Assembly (NCBI RefSeq): GCF_002583555.1
Contig: NZ_BEGX01000029.1
Location: forward strand, 1 to 64,000
From: Pseudonocardia sp. N23
GTDB taxonomy: Bacteria; Actinomycetota; Actinomycetes; Mycobacteriales; Pseudonocardiaceae
Direction: 5' to 3'
DNA: 64,000 nt
Part shown: positions 31,180 to 40,139 of the stretch, one piece after another
How the letters are laid out: each line of letters begins with the position of its first letter
Position numbering within the stretch: the first letter of the stretch is position 1
Translations under genes and position numbers: made by a program
The notes under the pieces: model-generated
Seen by the model: the letters and a program-made list of their open reading frames with translations, nothing else
Databases searched by the model: none
What the model was told of the DNA's origin: nothing

Positions 31180-32124
31180 TCAGCCCAGCCCGGCATACGA
31201 GTGAAGCCCGGCCACGACCATGTTGATGAAGAAGAGGTTGAACACGATCGTCGCGAAGCCGACGACGTTGATCCACGGGGCGCCGGTGGTCCGCCAGCCC
31301 GAGGTGGCGCGGGCGTGCAGGTAGGCGGCGTAGACGACCCAGGCGACGAAGGCGACGGTCTCCTTGGGGTCCCAGCCCCAGAAGCGCCCCCAGGCGGACT
31401 CGGCCCAGATCGCGCCGGCGATGACGGCGAAGGTGTAGATCGGGAACCCGACGACGGTGACGCGGTAGGCGAGCCGGTCGAGGGCCTCGGCGTCGGGGAG
31501 CTTGGCGGTGAGCTTGCCCGCCTTGCCGGCCTTGACCAGCAGGTACAGGATGCTGGCGACGCCGGCGACCATGAGCAGGCCGGACGCGACGGTGACGGTC
31601 GTCACGTGGATGGCGAGCCAGTACGACTGCAGCGCGGGCACCACGGGCGCGGCGTCGGCGTAGAGGACCGTGCCACCCAGGAACATCAGGATCAGGACCG
31701 GTGTCAGCACGAACGCGCCGACGGGCCGCAGCGCGGGAGAGCGCCGCAGCACGACGAGCCAGCACACGACCGCTGCGAGGCAGATGGCCGAGGTGAACTC
31801 GTACATGTTGCCCAGCGGCCAGCGCTCGGTGGCGAAGCCCCGCAGCACGATCGCACCGACGTGGACGGCCAGGCCGACGATGGTGACGGCGACGGCCATC
31901 CGGCCGAACCTGTCCGACCGGGTCCGGCCGGTCGGGGCGGCGGGGACGTCCGCGCCGGAGGAGGCGACGTCGTCGCCGGTCGTCGCGACCAGGGACTTGA
32001 CCCGCACCGGCTTCCGCGACCCGACGAACTCGAACGCGTGCAGGAACATCGCCAGCACGTAGACGGCGACGGCCCCGATGTAGAAGTCGTCGCTGTACGC
32101 GGCGAGGACCGGGTCGATGGGCAT
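31180..32124 (-). CDS. ccsB: Cytochrome c biogenesis protein CcsB/ResC
   Basis: Haem-handling subunit of the system II cytochrome c synthase. The 314 residues have about eight helices and the haem-binding WWD-type motif GRFWGWDPKETVAFVAW (about 244). Conserved flanking histidines (the IHVTTVTVASG segment and the GLHSYAGLG C terminus) are present. It ends the ccdA-resB-ccsB operon. The ATG overlaps the resB TGA as ATGA. The orthologue in M. tuberculosis is Rv0529. Confidence 0.94.
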   Translation of the reverse strand: MPIDPVLAAYSDDFYIGAVAVYVLAMFLHAFEFVGSRKPVRVKSLVATTGDDVASSGADVPAAPTGRTRSDRFGRMAVAVTIVGLAVHVGAIVLRGFATERWPLGNMYEFTSAICLAAVVCWLVVLRRSPALRPVGAFVLTPVLILMFLGGTVLYADAAPVVPALQSYWLAIHVTTVTVASGLLMVAGVASILYLLVKAGKAGKLTAKLPDAEALDRLAYRVTVVGFPIYTFAVIAGAIWAESAWGRFWGWDPKETVAFVAWVVYAAYLHARATSGWRTTGAPWINVVGFATIVFNLFFINMVVAGLHSYAGLG

Positions 32125-33857
32125 CAGGTGTCTCCCCTGTCGGTGGCGCCGGTCGGGTCGCCGGTTCCCGGCGTTCCGGACGATTCTGGCTGGTGGTGCG
32201 GGTCGGACGGCTCCGAGGGCGGGTCGGCGACGCCGAGGATCGCGGCGCGTAGCCGGTCGAACTCCTCGCCGTAGCCGGCCTGGTCGGTGCGGGCCAGGCC
32301 GCCGAGGCGGACCTCGGTGCGGCCGTCGGCCGCGGGGACGAGCCGGACCCAGAACCGGCGACGCTTCACGGCGAGCGAGGTGCCGAGCCCGGCGAGCAGC
32401 AGGATCGCGAAGACGAGGACGGTGTCCTGCCCGGGGTCGTGACTGACCTGCAGCGACACCCAGGGGGTGACGTCGTCGAAGCGGACCCGGGTGCCGTCGT
32501 CGAGGGTGACGGACTCGCCGGGCAGCAGGTTGGAGCGGGCGACGCGGGTGAGCGCGCCGGAGTCGATCTGGGTCTGGTCGACGCTGAAGATCGACTGGCC
32601 GCGGCCGTCGTCGAGGCCGAGGTCGCCGCGCAGGACGTCGACGGCGACCTGCGGGTTGCGCAGGTCCGGATAGACCGAGGTGATGACCTGCCCGCCGGAG
32701 CTGGTGGGCGCGAACAGCCCGGTGACGGCGATCTGGCTGGTCTGGCGCTGCGCGGGGTCGGTGACGCCGGGGCGTTCGAACTTGGTGGCGCCCTCGGACA
32801 GCATCGTCGTCATGTCGACGGGCCGCCACTGGATCTGACCGGTGCGCTGCTGCCCGTCGGGCCAGGTGACGGTGAAGCGCGGCGCGTAGCCGTGCCCGAG
32901 CAGGTATACCCGGGCGCCGTCGACGCGCAGAGGGTGGTTGACCTGCAGGTCGTAGGGGGTCCAGCGAGTGGTGTCGCCGGCCTCGACGTCCTCGGCGGTC
33001 TGGTACCCCAGCTGCGCGCGGAAGGACTCGGGCTGGCCGTTGGGCAGGTAGTCGGCGGTGAAGTCGTCGACGCGGACGCAGAACGGCTCGAGCTGGGTGC
33101 CGTCGACGCGCAGCCCGGCACGGAAGGAGTCGTAGCCCAGGATCGAGGAGTTGCAGAACTGGCTGCCGCCGGACAGGACGATGACCTGGCCCTCGTAGCC
33201 GAACAGCTTGCCGACGGCGAGGCCGACGAGCAGACCGACGAGGCTGAGGTGGAACACCAGGTTCCCGGCCTCGCGCAGCCGTCCCTTCTCCGCCGACACG
33301 GTCCGGACGCCGCCGGCCTCGTCGCGTTCGGCGCGTTGCCAGGCCCGCAGCCGGTTGCCGCCGAGCAGGCCGCGGACGCGGGCGAGGACGGCGTCGGCGT
33401 CCTCGTCGAGGGTCGCGGTGGCGTGGTGGGGCAGCCGGGCGAGGTTGCGGGGCGTGGCAACGGGGTCGCTGCGCACGGCGCGGACGAAGTCGAGGTTGCG
33501 CGGCACCAGGCAGCCGATGAGCGAGATCATCAGCAGCAGGTAGATGGCCGCGAACCAGGGGGTGGCGAAGACGTCGAAGAAGCCGCCCTTGTCGAGGATG
33601 GGCGCGAGCGTCGGGTAGTCGGTGAAGTACTGGTCGACGAGCTGCTGGTTGAGCGAGCGCTGCGGCAGCAGGGCGCCGGGCAGTGCAGCGAGCGCCAGCA
33701 GGAACAGCAGGATGAGCGCTGTCCGCATGCTCGTGAGGCCGCGCCAGGTGTTGCGCAGCAACGCCAGCACCCGCAGTGGTGCGGACGGCCCCGGCGGCCT
33801 GCCCTCGGGCTCGGCGACGGGGGCCTGCGGCGGCGCGGTCGGCGGGGAGGAGGACAT
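32124..33857 (-). CDS. resB: Cytochrome c biogenesis protein ResB
   Basis: Partner of CcsB in system II (577 aa). Three N-terminal helices begin with SMRTALILLFLLALAALPGA (about 42). A large extracytoplasmic domain and a fourth helix near the C terminus (LVFAILLLAGLGTSLAVKRR) follow. The PGALLPQRSLN segment is typical of the family. ATG 33857 overlaps the ccdA TGA and the stop overlaps the ccsB ATG. The last roughly 60 residues are polar and probably cytoplasmic. Confidence 0.93.
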   Translation of the reverse strand: MSSSPPTAPPQAPVAEPEGRPPGPSAPLRVLALLRNTWRGLTSMRTALILLFLLALAALPGALLPQRSLNQQLVDQYFTDYPTLAPILDKGGFFDVFATPWFAAIYLLLMISLIGCLVPRNLDFVRAVRSDPVATPRNLARLPHHATATLDEDADAVLARVRGLLGGNRLRAWQRAERDEAGGVRTVSAEKGRLREAGNLVFHLSLVGLLVGLAVGKLFGYEGQVIVLSGGSQFCNSSILGYDSFRAGLRVDGTQLEPFCVRVDDFTADYLPNGQPESFRAQLGYQTAEDVEAGDTTRWTPYDLQVNHPLRVDGARVYLLGHGYAPRFTVTWPDGQQRTGQIQWRPVDMTTMLSEGATKFERPGVTDPAQRQTSQIAVTGLFAPTSSGGQVITSVYPDLRNPQVAVDVLRGDLGLDDGRGQSIFSVDQTQIDSGALTRVARSNLLPGESVTLDDGTRVRFDDVTPWVSLQVSHDPGQDTVLVFAILLLAGLGTSLAVKRRRFWVRLVPAADGRTEVRLGGLARTDQAGYGEEFDRLRAAILGVADPPSEPSDPHHQPESSGTPGTGDPTGATDRGDT

Positions 33858-34630
33858 CACAGCGCCGGGGTGAATCCGGCGACGGTGGTCTGCAGGCCGA
33901 CGAGCAGCCCGTTCCAGACGCCGGTGAGCAGCAGCACCCCGACGACGACGAGCAGCGCACCGCCCGCGATCTGGATGCCGCGGGTGTGGCGGCGCAGCCA
34001 GCCCAGTGCCCGCACGGCCGAGGACGCGCCGAGCGCGATGAGCACGAACGGCAGCCCGAGACCGGCGCAGTAGGCGAGGGTGAGGACGACCCCGCGCAGC
34101 GACCCGCCGCCCGTTCCCGCCGCGACGGCGACGACCCCGGCGAGTGTCGGCCCGATGCACGGCACCCAGCCCAGCCCGAAGACCGCACCCAGCATTGGCG
34201 CGCCCCAGAGGCCTGCGCGCGGCACCCAGTGCACGCGACGCTCACGTTGCAGCACCGGCACGAGCCCGACGAACGCGAGCCCCATGACGATCATGACGAC
34301 GCCGCCGATGCGTTGCAGCAGCTCCATGTTGCGCACGAGCGCGTCGGACAGCCAGACGACGCCGACGAGGATCGCGCCGAACACGACTGTGAAGCCGGCG
34401 ACGAACAGTGCCGCCGCCCCGGCGACGCGCACCCTGCCGCGGCGGTCGCCCGCGTCGGCGGGGGTGACGGCCGGGGTGTCGGCGCCGACCAGGCCCGCGA
34501 GGTAGGCGAGGTAGCCGGGGACGAGCGGGACCACGCACGGGGACGCGAAGCTGACCGCTCCGGCGAGCACGGCGACCGCCGCTGCGACCAGCAGCGGTCC
34601 CGATATCGCGAGGGCGGTAGACGCGTCCAT
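33857..34630 (-). CDS. ccdA: Cytochrome c biogenesis protein CcdA
   Basis: Thiol:disulfide transmembrane carrier with six helices that passes reductant to the outside for apocytochrome reduction. The redox cysteines lie in SFASPCVVPLVPGYLAYLAG (about 33) and GWVPCIGPTLAG (about 157). I start at ATG 34628-34630 (257 aa), because a TACCCT hexamer lies 8 nt upstream; an adjacent in-frame GTG would add one residue. This promoter separates ccdA-resB-ccsB from the upstream tlpA-like gene. Confidence 0.94.
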   Translation of the reverse strand: MDASTALAISGPLLVAAAVAVLAGAVSFASPCVVPLVPGYLAYLAGLVGADTPAVTPADAGDRRGRVRVAGAAALFVAGFTVVFGAILVGVVWLSDALVRNMELLQRIGGVVMIVMGLAFVGLVPVLQRERRVHWVPRAGLWGAPMLGAVFGLGWVPCIGPTLAGVVAVAAGTGGGSLRGVVLTLAYCAGLGLPFVLIALGASSAVRALGWLRRHTRGIQIAGGALLVVVGVLLLTGVWNGLLVGLQTTVAGFTPAL

Positions 34631-34713
34631 CACCGATCAGGGTAAGTCTGCGGGTGCCCGGCTGCCCCACCGGGTTCTACAGCGTGTAGTGCGTGTGTGG
34701 CGGCGCCCACCGG

Positions 34714-35307
34714 TCAGGCCGGCGGTTCGGCTGCGACCCGCAGGAGCAGCGGGATCAGGTCGCTGGGCTGCACGCGCGTCAGGAACACCGCGGCGACCCT
34801 GTGCTGCCGGTCGAGCACGATCGTCGACGGGACCGTGTTGCGCGGGTAGCCCGAGAGCGCGGCGAGGGTCCTGCCGGGCGGATCGAAGATCGACTGGTAC
34901 TTCAGTCCCCGGTCGGTGACGAAGTCGGTGGCCGCGGCTCGGTCGTCGCGCACGTCGATGCCGAGCATGTCGACGCCCTGCGGACCGGTCTGCTCCAGCG
35001 CGAACTCCAGGTCAGGCGCCTCCGCGCGGCACGGCCCGCACCACGACCCCCAGATGTTGACGACGAGCACCTTGCCCTCGTAGTCGTCGGTGCCGATCGT
35101 CGTGCCCGGCTTGAGCAGGCTGTCGCCGTTCAGCGGGGGCAGCGCACTGCGGGAGGACGGCGGGTCGTAGAGGATCGTCGTCTTCCCGCCGGGCGCCACG
35201 AACTGGAACTCCTGGCCGGTGACGACGGCGTCCTTGCCGGTGGTGCCGCAACCGGCGAGGACGAGGACCGCGAGCAGCGCCGCGACCGCGGGGAGGAGCC
35301 GTCTCAT
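34714..35307 (-). CDS. TlpA/ResA-like thioredoxin lipoprotein
   Basis: Extracytoplasmic thiol-disulfide oxidoreductase (197 aa). A lipobox signal peptide (LLAVLVLAGCGTT, Cys about 20) is followed by a thioredoxin-fold AhpC/TSA domain with the active site NIWGSWCGPCRAEAPDLE (about 91) and the cis-Pro region NTVPSTIVLD. It probably takes electrons from CcdA to reduce apocytochrome c. Its ATG overlaps the stop of the histidine phosphatase gene. M. tuberculosis Rv0526 occupies the same place. Confidence 0.9.
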   Translation of the reverse strand: MRRLLPAVAALLAVLVLAGCGTTGKDAVVTGQEFQFVAPGGKTTILYDPPSSRSALPPLNGDSLLKPGTTIGTDDYEGKVLVVNIWGSWCGPCRAEAPDLEFALEQTGPQGVDMLGIDVRDDRAAATDFVTDRGLKYQSIFDPPGRTLAALSGYPRNTVPSTIVLDRQHRVAAVFLTRVQPSDLIPLLLRVAAEPPA

Positions 35308-35942
35308 GCGCCGGTCACGGTGGGGTCGCTCGACCCGGCGGGCTCGCTGTAGTGCAGGCCGCTGAGCTCCTGGCCGGTGAACTCCAGCGTCGTCAGCGAC
35401 GCGAGCGCACACTGCCGGCGACGCGGGTCGTGCCAGAGCCGCTTGCCCTGCAGGTAGCGGCGCAACGTCCAGATGGGCAGCTGATGGGACACGCACACCG
35501 CCTCGCGGCCCTCGGCGAGCTCGCGGGCGTGGTGCGCCGCGCCGAGCATGCGGTGCGCGATGCGCAGGTACGGCTCGCCCCACGACGGGGTGAAGGGGTC
35601 GCGCATCAGCGGCCAGTTCGCGGGCCGGCGCAGCGCCCCGTCGCCGACGCCGAACGTCGTGCCCTCGAACCGGTTCTCCGACTCGATGAGCCCGTCCTCG
35701 GTGACGATCTCGACCCCGTGCGCCGCGGCGATCGGCGCCGCAGTCTCCTGCGCCCGCAGCAGCGGGGAGGCGACGACGACGGCGATGTCGTTGTCCACCA
35801 GCGTCTTCGCGACGGTCTCGGCCTGCTCACGACCGCGCTCGGACAGGTGGTAGCCGGGGAGCCGCCCGTAGAGGATCCCCTCGGGGTTGTGCACCTCGCC
35901 GTGGCGCAGCATGTGCACGAGCGTCCGCACCCCGGTGGTCAT
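35304..35942 (-). CDS. Histidine phosphatase (phosphoglycerate-mutase-like)
   Basis: A 212-residue histidine-phosphatase superfamily protein. The catalytic RHG motif is [21 protein letters not shown] (about 10-30). Also visible are [15 protein letters not shown] (about 59) and the second catalytic His in [12 protein letters not shown] (about 149). It overlaps both neighbours by 4 bp (hemL upstream, tlpA-like downstream), so it is translated with them. Substrate unknown. Conserved with Rv0525. Confidence 0.88.
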   Translation of the reverse strand: MTTGVRTLVHMLRHGEVHNPEGILYGRLPGYHLSERGREQAETVAKTLVDNDIAVVVASPLLRAQETAAPIAAAHGVEIVTEDGLIESENRFEGTTFGVGDGALRRPANWPLMRDPFTPSWGEPYLRIAHRMLGAAHHARELAEGREAVCVSHQLPIWTLRRYLQGKRLWHDPRRRQCALASLTTLEFTGQELSGLHYSEPAGSSDPTVTGA

Positions 35943-37252
35943 GCGGCGGCCGCCGCCGCGGCCGCGGCGGGCAGGGCGTCGGCGATGACGGCGAACGCGT
36001 CGTCGTCGAGGGCCGCGGAGACGAACCAGGCCTCGAACGCGCTCGGCGGCGGGTAGACGCCGCGTTCGAGCAGGGCGTGGAAGAACGGCGCGAACCGGTG
36101 GGTCTGCGCGGCCTTGGCGCCGGCGTAGTCGATGACGAGGTCCTCGCTGAAGAACACCGACAGCAGGTTGCCCGCGTACTGCACGCGGTGGGTGACCCCG
36201 GCGGCGGCGAGCGCGTCGGTGATCAGGCCGCCGAGGCGGCGGGAGTTGGCGTCGAGCGCGCGGTAGACGTCGGCGTCGGCGAGCCGCAGCGTCGCCAGCC
36301 CGGCCGCGACGGCCACCGGGTTCCCCGACAGGGTGCCCGCCTGGTACACCGGCCCGGCGGGGGCGAGGTGGGACATGTGCTCGCGGGAGCCGCCGAACGC
36401 CGCCGCGGGCAGCCCGCCCGACATGACCTTGCCGAACGTGTACAGGTCGCCCGCGACGCCGTCGATGCCGTGCCAGCCCGACGCGCTCACCCGGAAACCC
36501 GTCATGACCTCGTCCATGATCAGCAGCGCGCCGTGCTCGCGGGTGATCTCACGCAGGCCCTCGTTGAACCCGGCGACCGGCGCGACCGCGCCCATGTTGC
36601 CCGCGGCGGGCTCGGTGATCACGCACGCGATCTCGGGCCCGCGGGCGGCGAACACCGCGCGGACCGCATCGATGTCGTTGTAGGGCACGACGACCGTGTC
36701 GGCCGCCTGCGCACCGGTGACGCCCGGGCTCGTCGGCAGGCCGAGCGTCGCGACGCCGGAGCCCGCTTCGGCGAGCAGCGCGTCGACATGGCCGTGGTAG
36801 CAGCCCGCGAACTTGACGATCACCGTGCGGCCGGTGATGCCCCGGGCCAGCCGGATGGCGCTCATCGTGGCCTCGGTGCCGGAGTTGACCAGCCGCACCT
36901 GCTCGACGGGGCCGACCCGTCCGATGATCTCCTCGGCCAGCTCGATCTCGGCCGGCGTGGGCGCGCCGAACGACAGCCCGCCCGCCGCCGCGGCCTGCAC
37001 GGCGTCGACGACCTGCGGGTGCGCGTGGCCCAGGATCATCGGACCCCACGACGACACGAGGTCGACGTAGCGGTTGCCGTCGGCGTCGGTCAGCCAGGGG
37101 CCGGTGGCGGAGACCATGAACCGCGGGGTCCCGCCGACCGCGTTGAACGCCCGCACCGGCGAGTTGACCCCGCCGGGGATGGCGGCGCCCGCCCGCTCGA
37201 ACAGCTGGGCCGAGACCTCGGATACCTGCGCGGCGTGCGTCGACGAGCTCAC
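35939..37252 (-). CDS. hemL: Glutamate-1-semialdehyde 2,1-aminomutase
   Basis: PLP enzyme that forms 5-aminolevulinate from glutamate-1-semialdehyde, the product of HemA. The 437 residues include [12 protein letters not shown] (about 26), the PLP phosphate-binding [15 protein letters not shown] (about 119), [10 protein letters not shown] (about 244) and the PLP lysine in [12 protein letters not shown] (about 269). An alanine run (about 9 residues) ends the protein. Start GTG 37250-37252 lies behind GGAGGTC, with a CAGACT hexamer 7 nt upstream, so it could be leadered or leaderless. First gene of hemL-phosphatase-tlpA. Confidence 0.94.
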   Translation of the reverse strand: MSSSTHAAQVSEVSAQLFERAGAAIPGGVNSPVRAFNAVGGTPRFMVSATGPWLTDADGNRYVDLVSSWGPMILGHAHPQVVDAVQAAAAGGLSFGAPTPAEIELAEEIIGRVGPVEQVRLVNSGTEATMSAIRLARGITGRTVIVKFAGCYHGHVDALLAEAGSGVATLGLPTSPGVTGAQAADTVVVPYNDIDAVRAVFAARGPEIACVITEPAAGNMGAVAPVAGFNEGLREITREHGALLIMDEVMTGFRVSASGWHGIDGVAGDLYTFGKVMSGGLPAAAFGGSREHMSHLAPAGPVYQAGTLSGNPVAVAAGLATLRLADADVYRALDANSRRLGGLITDALAAAGVTHRVQYAGNLLSVFFSEDLVIDYAGAKAAQTHRFAPFFHALLERGVYPPPSAFEAWFVSAALDDDAFAVIADALPAAAAAAAAA

Positions 37253-37268
37253 GACCTCCAGTCTGGCA

Positions 37269-37293
37269 GCCGCCCGCGTCCCGTGCGGGCGGC
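37269..37293 (-). terminator. Terminator hairpin after the 37.3-kb membrane gene
   Basis: Perfect 9-bp stem, GCCGCCCGC (37269-37277) and GCGGGCGGC (37285-37293), with a 7-nt loop, 12 bp beyond the stop codon. It separates this gene from hemL. Confidence 0.6.
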
Positions 37294-37304
37294 CCCCTCC
37301 CGGA

Positions 37305-38255
37305 TCAGCGTCGTCGTGACCGGTACCACGCCGACGCGTTGCCGACGAACAGCAGGATCACCCCGATGATCGAGAGCACGAGCGGGCCGAAGCCGATCAG
37401 CAGCGACAGCGGGTCGGACGAGACGGTGAGGCTCACGTTCTGGCTGCCCGCCCCCACGAACAGGACCACGAGCCCACCGACCACGACCAGCGTGTACAGC
37501 ACGACGAGCGCCGTGATCGAGATCCGGCCACCGTTCTTCCCGAGGAAAGCGGCGACGGCCAGCGCGATGTGGATCAGCGCGAACACGATGAACACGACGC
37601 CCACGACCAGCGCGATCTGGGCGAGATTGATCCCGACCTGCTGCAGCTTCGCGAGGTCGTCGGTCGAGATCCGCGACGTGATCTGGTTGCTCGCCACCGC
37701 GATGACGACGCCGCCCGCCAGGTAGGGCAGCGCGCTGATCACGAGCAGGATCATCCCGATCCACACCGGCACGGGACGCTTCACGTCACGCGCCGGCTCC
37801 TCGCCCCCGCCGCCGTAGGCCGGTCCGGCGTCGGCGTACGGGTTGTAGATGTTGTAGCCCTGCTGCTGCCCGTACTGCGGCTGGCCGCCGTAGGGCTGCT
37901 GGCCGTACTGCTCGCTGTACCGGGGCGGCTGCTGGCCGTACTGGCCGTACTGCTGCTGCTCCTGGCCCGGCGGCGTCCACGGCTGCGGCTGGCCGTACTG
38001 CGGCTGCCCGCCGTAGGGCTGCTGGGGGTACTGCGGCTGCGGGTACTGCTGCCCGACGTACTGCTGCTGGTCCCAGCCGCCCGCCGCGTGCCGGCCGCCG
38101 CCCTCGTGGGTCGGGCCGGGCGCGGGACGGTCGTCGGCCCCGGAGTCGCCGTCCTTGCGCAGGTCGGGGCCGGGCTCCTGGTCGTTCTGACGCTGGTAGC
38201 TGCCCGGGAGGTAGCCCGTCGGCTTGTCCTCGCCGCGGTCGGGCGGAGTGCTCAC
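37305..38255 (-). CDS. Membrane protein with Gln/Tyr/Pro-rich N terminus
   Basis: About 316 residues. The first roughly 150 are disordered and full of [16 protein letters not shown] repeats. Four predicted helices follow (about 165-315), including [20 protein letters not shown] and [18 protein letters not shown]. The layout resembles DUF4064-type proteins, but I am not certain of the family. I start at GTG 38253-38255 because a TACGGT hexamer lies 7 nt upstream (leaderless). A GTG three codons earlier is possible. Its closest resemblances in style are the two genes just upstream. Confidence 0.7.
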   Translation of the reverse strand: MSTPPDRGEDKPTGYLPGSYQRQNDQEPGPDLRKDGDSGADDRPAPGPTHEGGGRHAAGGWDQQQYVGQQYPQPQYPQQPYGGQPQYGQPQPWTPPGQEQQQYGQYGQQPPRYSEQYGQQPYGGQPQYGQQQGYNIYNPYADAGPAYGGGGEEPARDVKRPVPVWIGMILLVISALPYLAGGVVIAVASNQITSRISTDDLAKLQQVGINLAQIALVVGVVFIVFALIHIALAVAAFLGKNGGRISITALVVLYTLVVVGGLVVLFVGAGSQNVSLTVSSDPLSLLIGFGPLVLSIIGVILLFVGNASAWYRSRRR

Positions 38256-38297
38256 ATCGCCCACCGTATGACCGACCGGGAACGCTGTCCACGAACC

Positions 38298-38325
38298 CCC
38301 CGCCCCGGACGGTGCCGGGGCGGGG
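38298..38325 (-). terminator. Terminator hairpin after the DUF4282 gene
   Basis: Perfect 11-bp stem, CCCCGCCCCGG (38298-38308) and CCGGGGCGGGG (38315-38325), with a 6-nt loop. Confidence 0.65.
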
Positions 38326-38349
38326 ACGCGGACACGGAAGCGCGGACGC

Positions 38350-38913
38350 TCACGGCCAGCGGCGGTGGTGGATGTCCTCGGACATGCGCACGACCGCGTA
38401 GTAGAACTCCAGGGTCACCCGGAACAGGATCAGGTAGAACAGCGCGACGACGGCACCCAGCACCAGGGCGAGGATGCCGCCCAGCAGGCCGTTGCCGATG
38501 AAGCCGGTGACGATCGCCGCCAGCCAACCGAGCCCGATCACCACCATGCCGATGATGTAGAGCACCTTCACCACGACCGGCGTCGCGAAGAAGTTGAAGT
38601 CGAAGTCGAACAGGGCGCCGACGAAGTTCTTGCCCGGGGGCAGCCCTGCCGACGGGCCTGCCGGTCCGCCAGGTCCACCGGGGCCGCCGTACCCGGGAGG
38701 CGGGCCGCCGTAGCCCGGCGGCGGGCCGGTGGGTGCGCCGTAGCCGGGGCCGCCGGCCGGCGGCTGCTGGGCCTGCTGGCCCCAGTTCTGGGCGGCGCTG
38801 GAACCGGTGCCGTAGTCCGGGGCGGCGTTGTACTGGGTGGGCTGGTCCTGCCAGCTCTCCGGGGGCGGAGGCTGCTGGCCCTGGTTCTCGGGGTGGCCCG
38901 GGTCCTGGCTCAT
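38350..38913 (-). CDS. DUF4282 membrane protein with Gly/Pro-rich N terminus
   Basis: A 187-residue protein. A disordered Gln/Pro/Gly-rich region (1-90, with PPPGYGG repeats) precedes a DUF4282-like domain: FVGALFDFDFNFFATPVVVKVLYII (about 97), two helices and a C-terminal LEFYYAVVRMSEDIHH. ATG 38913 has GGGAG 6 nt upstream. An inverted repeat, ACGAA-CGGA-TTCGT, lies just upstream of that site. Function unknown. Confidence 0.78.
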   Translation of the reverse strand: MSQDPGHPENQGQQPPPPESWQDQPTQYNAAPDYGTGSSAAQNWGQQAQQPPAGGPGYGAPTGPPPGYGGPPPGYGGPGGPGGPAGPSAGLPPGKNFVGALFDFDFNFFATPVVVKVLYIIGMVVIGLGWLAAIVTGFIGNGLLGGILALVLGAVVALFYLILFRVTLEFYYAVVRMSEDIHHRRWP

Positions 38914-38925
38914 GTGGCTCCCATC

Positions 38926-38939
38926 ACGAACGGATTCGT
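38926..38939. promoter_or_regulatory. Palindrome in the 5' region of the DUF4282 gene
   Basis: ACGAA-CGGA-TTCGT, a 5-bp-arm inverted repeat 13-26 bp upstream of the ATG. It shares the CGGA spacer of the nuo Rex site but not the TTGTGAA arms, so it is not a Rex site. It could bind another dimeric regulator. Confidence 0.3.
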
Positions 38940-39182
38940 CGGATCGGTGCCTGATCATGCCGCCATCACGTGCGTCCGGCCGGATGAAACGGACGCCCGC
39001 CCGGGTGACGCGAGCGCCCCGGTCCGCCGACGACCAACCCCCCGGACGTGTCACCGGCGCGACCGGCCCGCGCTCGTCACACGTTCACGACCGCCCCCGA
39101 CGGCGAACGTGTCGCGGCGCGGGCCCGCTGCGCTCGTCACACGCTCGGCGCGGAGCGCGTTCGGGCTCGTCCGGACACGACA

Positions 39183-39213
39183 CGGCCCCTGCACCGTGAG
39201 GGTGCCGGGGCCG
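39183..39213 (-). terminator. Terminator hairpin after the RDD gene
   Basis: Arms CGGCCCCTGCACC (39183-39195) and GGTGCCGGGGCCG (39201-39213) pair over 13 bp with one mismatch and a 5-nt loop, about 20 bp beyond the stop. Confidence 0.65.
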
Positions 39214-39233
39214 CGAGGCAGGAGCGGACGGGC

Positions 39234-40074
39234 CTACTGGGACTTGATGACGATCGTGTTGGCCCACTTGTCGTGCAGCGCCCGGCGCAGCGGCACCTCG
39301 GTGATGACGAAGATGCCGTCGATGAGCGTGAAGATGCCGACGGCCAGCGAGATGATCGTGTAGCTGCCGACGTCGAGGAACGCCAGCAGACCCGTCAGCG
39401 CGAAGACACCCGGGTAGATGGCGGACCGCTTCATCAGCGTCGCCTGGGTGGGCTTGCTGCCGTCGGGCGCGACCAGGCGGGTCTTCATGACCATCTTGCC
39501 GAGGGTCTGACCGTTGCGGGAGTGCATCAGGAAGTCGTAGACCGCGTAGAGCAGACCCGAGAGGACCCCGGCGATGACGACGATGATGACCGCGCCGCCG
39601 TAGCTGTACGAGCCACCGATGCTCGCGCTCGAGATCGCACTGGAGATCGCGATCGAGACGGCGATGCTCATGATGATGCCGGCGACGACGCCATAGATGA
39701 TGTTGTCGATGATGCGGCCGACGAGCCGCTCCCACCACTCGGGGATGGGTCCGGGCGCACCCGGCGGCACCGGCTTCTGCTGCCCGTAGCCGGGCTGCGC
39801 GCCGTAGGGCTGCTGACCGTACGGTTGCTGTCCGTAACCGGGCTGACCGTAACCAGGCTGGCCGTAGCCGGGCTGGCCGTAGGGCTGCTGCGGCTGCTGC
39901 GGGTACCCGGGCTGCTGGTAGGGCTGCTGCTGGTAGCCGCCCTGCTGGGGGTAGCCCGGCTGTTGGTAGCCGGGAGGCGGGTAGCCACCCTGCTGCGGAT
40001 CCCCCTGACCGGGGGGGCGGACCGTAGCCCGGGGCGGGCTGACCCTGCCACTGAGGGTCGGAGGGTGACGTCAT
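39234..40074 (-). CDS. RDD-family membrane protein, apparent frameshift in a C7 run
   Basis: The C-terminal part (39234-39770) is an intact RDD domain: [20 protein letters not shown] (Arg and first Asp), helices, [21 protein letters not shown], and a final helix. The N terminus starts at ATG 40074 ([20 protein letters not shown]), with a TACCTT hexamer 7 nt upstream. It leaves the RDD frame at a C7 run on the coding strand (40011-40017). With six C the frame runs on as [20 protein letters not shown] and a long YGQPG-repeat region into the RDD domain (about 280 aa). Either one base is extra in the sequence or the gene is broken or phase-variable. An internal GTG at 39770 could still yield the bare RDD domain. 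Confidence 0.72.
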
Positions 40075-40139
40075 GCGCCGAAAGGTATGCAGACGCCCGA
40101 TCCCTGTCCAGATGCCTGCACGAACCGTGACGTCGAACG

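Larger units (their letters stand above)
38914..39233. other. Intergenic region between the DUF4282 and RDD genes
   Basis: A 320-bp gap. It holds a possible operator (38926-38939), two copies of GCGCTCGTCACACG exactly 60 bp apart (39070-39083 and 39130-39143) and the RDD gene terminator (39183-39213). I see no gene on either strand. Confidence 0.5.

Noticed and set aside
31180..34245. Minus-strand open frame of about 1021 codons extending ccsB upstream through resB and ccdA
   Set aside because: The ccsB family start is at 32124. The upstream part is another frame of resB and ccdA.
39070..39143. Two GCGCTCGTCACACG copies 60 bp apart
   Set aside because: Only two copies with imperfect flanks. 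No array or known element fits.
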